Shown: positions 4,846-5,117 of the stretch, in pieces | How positions within the stretch are numbered: position 1 is the first letter of the stretch | Layout of the letters: each line of letters starts with the position of its first letter | DNA from: DATHVR01 sp035461175 | Lineage (GTDB): Bacteria; Actinomycetota; Acidimicrobiia; Spongiisociales; ZC4RG35 | DNA: 5,117 bases | Direction: 5' to 3' | Assembly: GCA_035461175.1 (NCBI GenBank) | Contig: DATHVR010000132.1 | Span: 1 to 5,117, forward strand | The notes under the pieces: generated by a model | Told to the model about the DNA's origin: nothing | The model's database searches: none | Seen by the model: the letters and a program-made list of their open reading frames with translations, nothing else | Program-made: the position numbers and the translations under genes

Positions 4846-5117
4846 ATGTCAACCCCTAACGCATCGGCGCTCTACTGCCGCATATCGAAGGACGCACGCG
4901 GGGAAGGGCTTGGGGTGGCACGCCAGGAGGAACTCTGCCGCGACCTGGCGAACCGGAAGGGCTGGCCCGTCGCGCACGTCTACATCGACAACGATCTATC
5001 CGCCTATTCCGGGGCGCCACGGCCCGAATACGAACGGATGGTCGAGGATCTCGAAGCCGGCACCATCGACGCCGTTGTCGTCGTCGACCAGGACCGGCTC
5101 ACCCGCCACCCGATGGA
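4814..5117 (+). mobile_element. Left end of an integrative element (prophage or ICE) inserted in cpaF, continues past the window
   Basis: Defined by the abrupt end of CpaF homology and the integrase gene beginning about 30 bases inside the junction in the same orientation. Only the first 300 or so bases are visible, so prophage, integrative conjugative element and smaller genomic island cannot be told apart. The left boundary is approximate to a few bases. Confidence 0.7.
4846..5117 (+). CDS. Large serine recombinase (integrase), N-terminal catalytic part (3' end outside window)
   Basis: Ninety complete codons from ATG 4846 to the right edge give the resolvase/invertase catalytic domain. Seen: ALYCRISKD with the nucleophilic serine at residue 14 and its neighbouring Arg12; the GLGVARQEELCRDLA segment at 21-35 typical of serine integrases; VYIDNDLSAYSG at 45-56; RPEYERMVEDLEAG at 59-72; and VVVVDQDRLTRHP at 77-89, with the conserved DRLxR arginines (84, 87). 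This family cuts both DNA strands by a phosphoserine link and integrates phage or mobile elements at specific attP/attB pairs. The full protein is usually 450-600 residues, with recombinase and zinc-ribbon domains expected downstream. GTG 4816 in frame is an alternative start, but family N-termini and the -10 box spacing favour 4846. It lies in a different frame from the interrupted cpaF. Confidence 0.9.
   Translation, partial: MSTPNASALYCRISKDARGEGLGVARQEELCRDLANRKGWPVAHVYIDNDLSAYSGAPRPEYERMVEDLEAGTIDAVVVVDQDRLTRHPM

Noticed and set aside
3845..4852. 335-codon open frame on the minus strand opposite cpaF
   Set aside because: It is an antisense shadow in GC-rich DNA: His/Arg/Gln-rich with no domain pattern, and the plus strand carries clear CpaF motifs over the same stretch.
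1..5117. tRNA or rRNA genes, CRISPR arrays, insertion-sequence inverted repeats
   Set aside because: None seen; in particular there is no tRNA at the integration junction, in keeping with a protein-gene target for the serine integrase.

Overview
The window looks like chromosomal DNA of a high-GC Gram-positive (Actinomycetota; the gene set and CpaF wording recall Acidimicrobiia, which is an inference from remembered family resemblance). The evidence is GC-rich codon use, GTG starts, 4-bp and 11-bp start/stop overlaps, and a compact actinobacterial-type Tad (Flp) pilus locus. Coding density is very high: the longest stretch without a gene is about 150 bases.

Region 1 (1-1264, + strand): the 3' part of a SAM-dependent methyltransferase is translationally coupled (ATGA overlap) to a thymidylate-kinase-like P-loop kinase. 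The pair has no obvious link to the pilus genes and may belong to a surface-glycan or nucleotide-sugar cluster lying upstream.

Region 2 (1265-2242): a small BldC/excisionase-type winged-HTH protein with its own recognisable promoter runs tail-to-tail into an uncharacterised protein on the minus strand; their 3' ends overlap by 29 bp. The minus-strand protein appears to hold two copies of an Sm-like beta-barrel motif and is transcribed divergently from the pilus genes.

Region 3 (2243-4816, + strand): a tightly coupled Tad/Flp operon start: CpaB/RcpC-like SAF protein (pilus assembly periplasmic/outer component family), CpaE/TadZ-like P-loop protein with degenerate nucleotide-binding motifs, and CpaF/TadA, the secretion ATPase.

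Region 4 (4814-5117): the CpaF reading frame loses its homology abruptly right after the conserved motif preceding its Walker B segment. Thirty bases later a new gene begins that encodes the catalytic N-terminus of a large serine recombinase (integrase). The simplest reading is a phage or other integrative element inserted inside cpaF, with the integrase next to the attachment junction. The break removes the Walker B/His-box half of the ATPase and would separate the rest of the Tad operon from its promoter, so pilus production should be off unless the element excises. This is the most interesting observation in the window.
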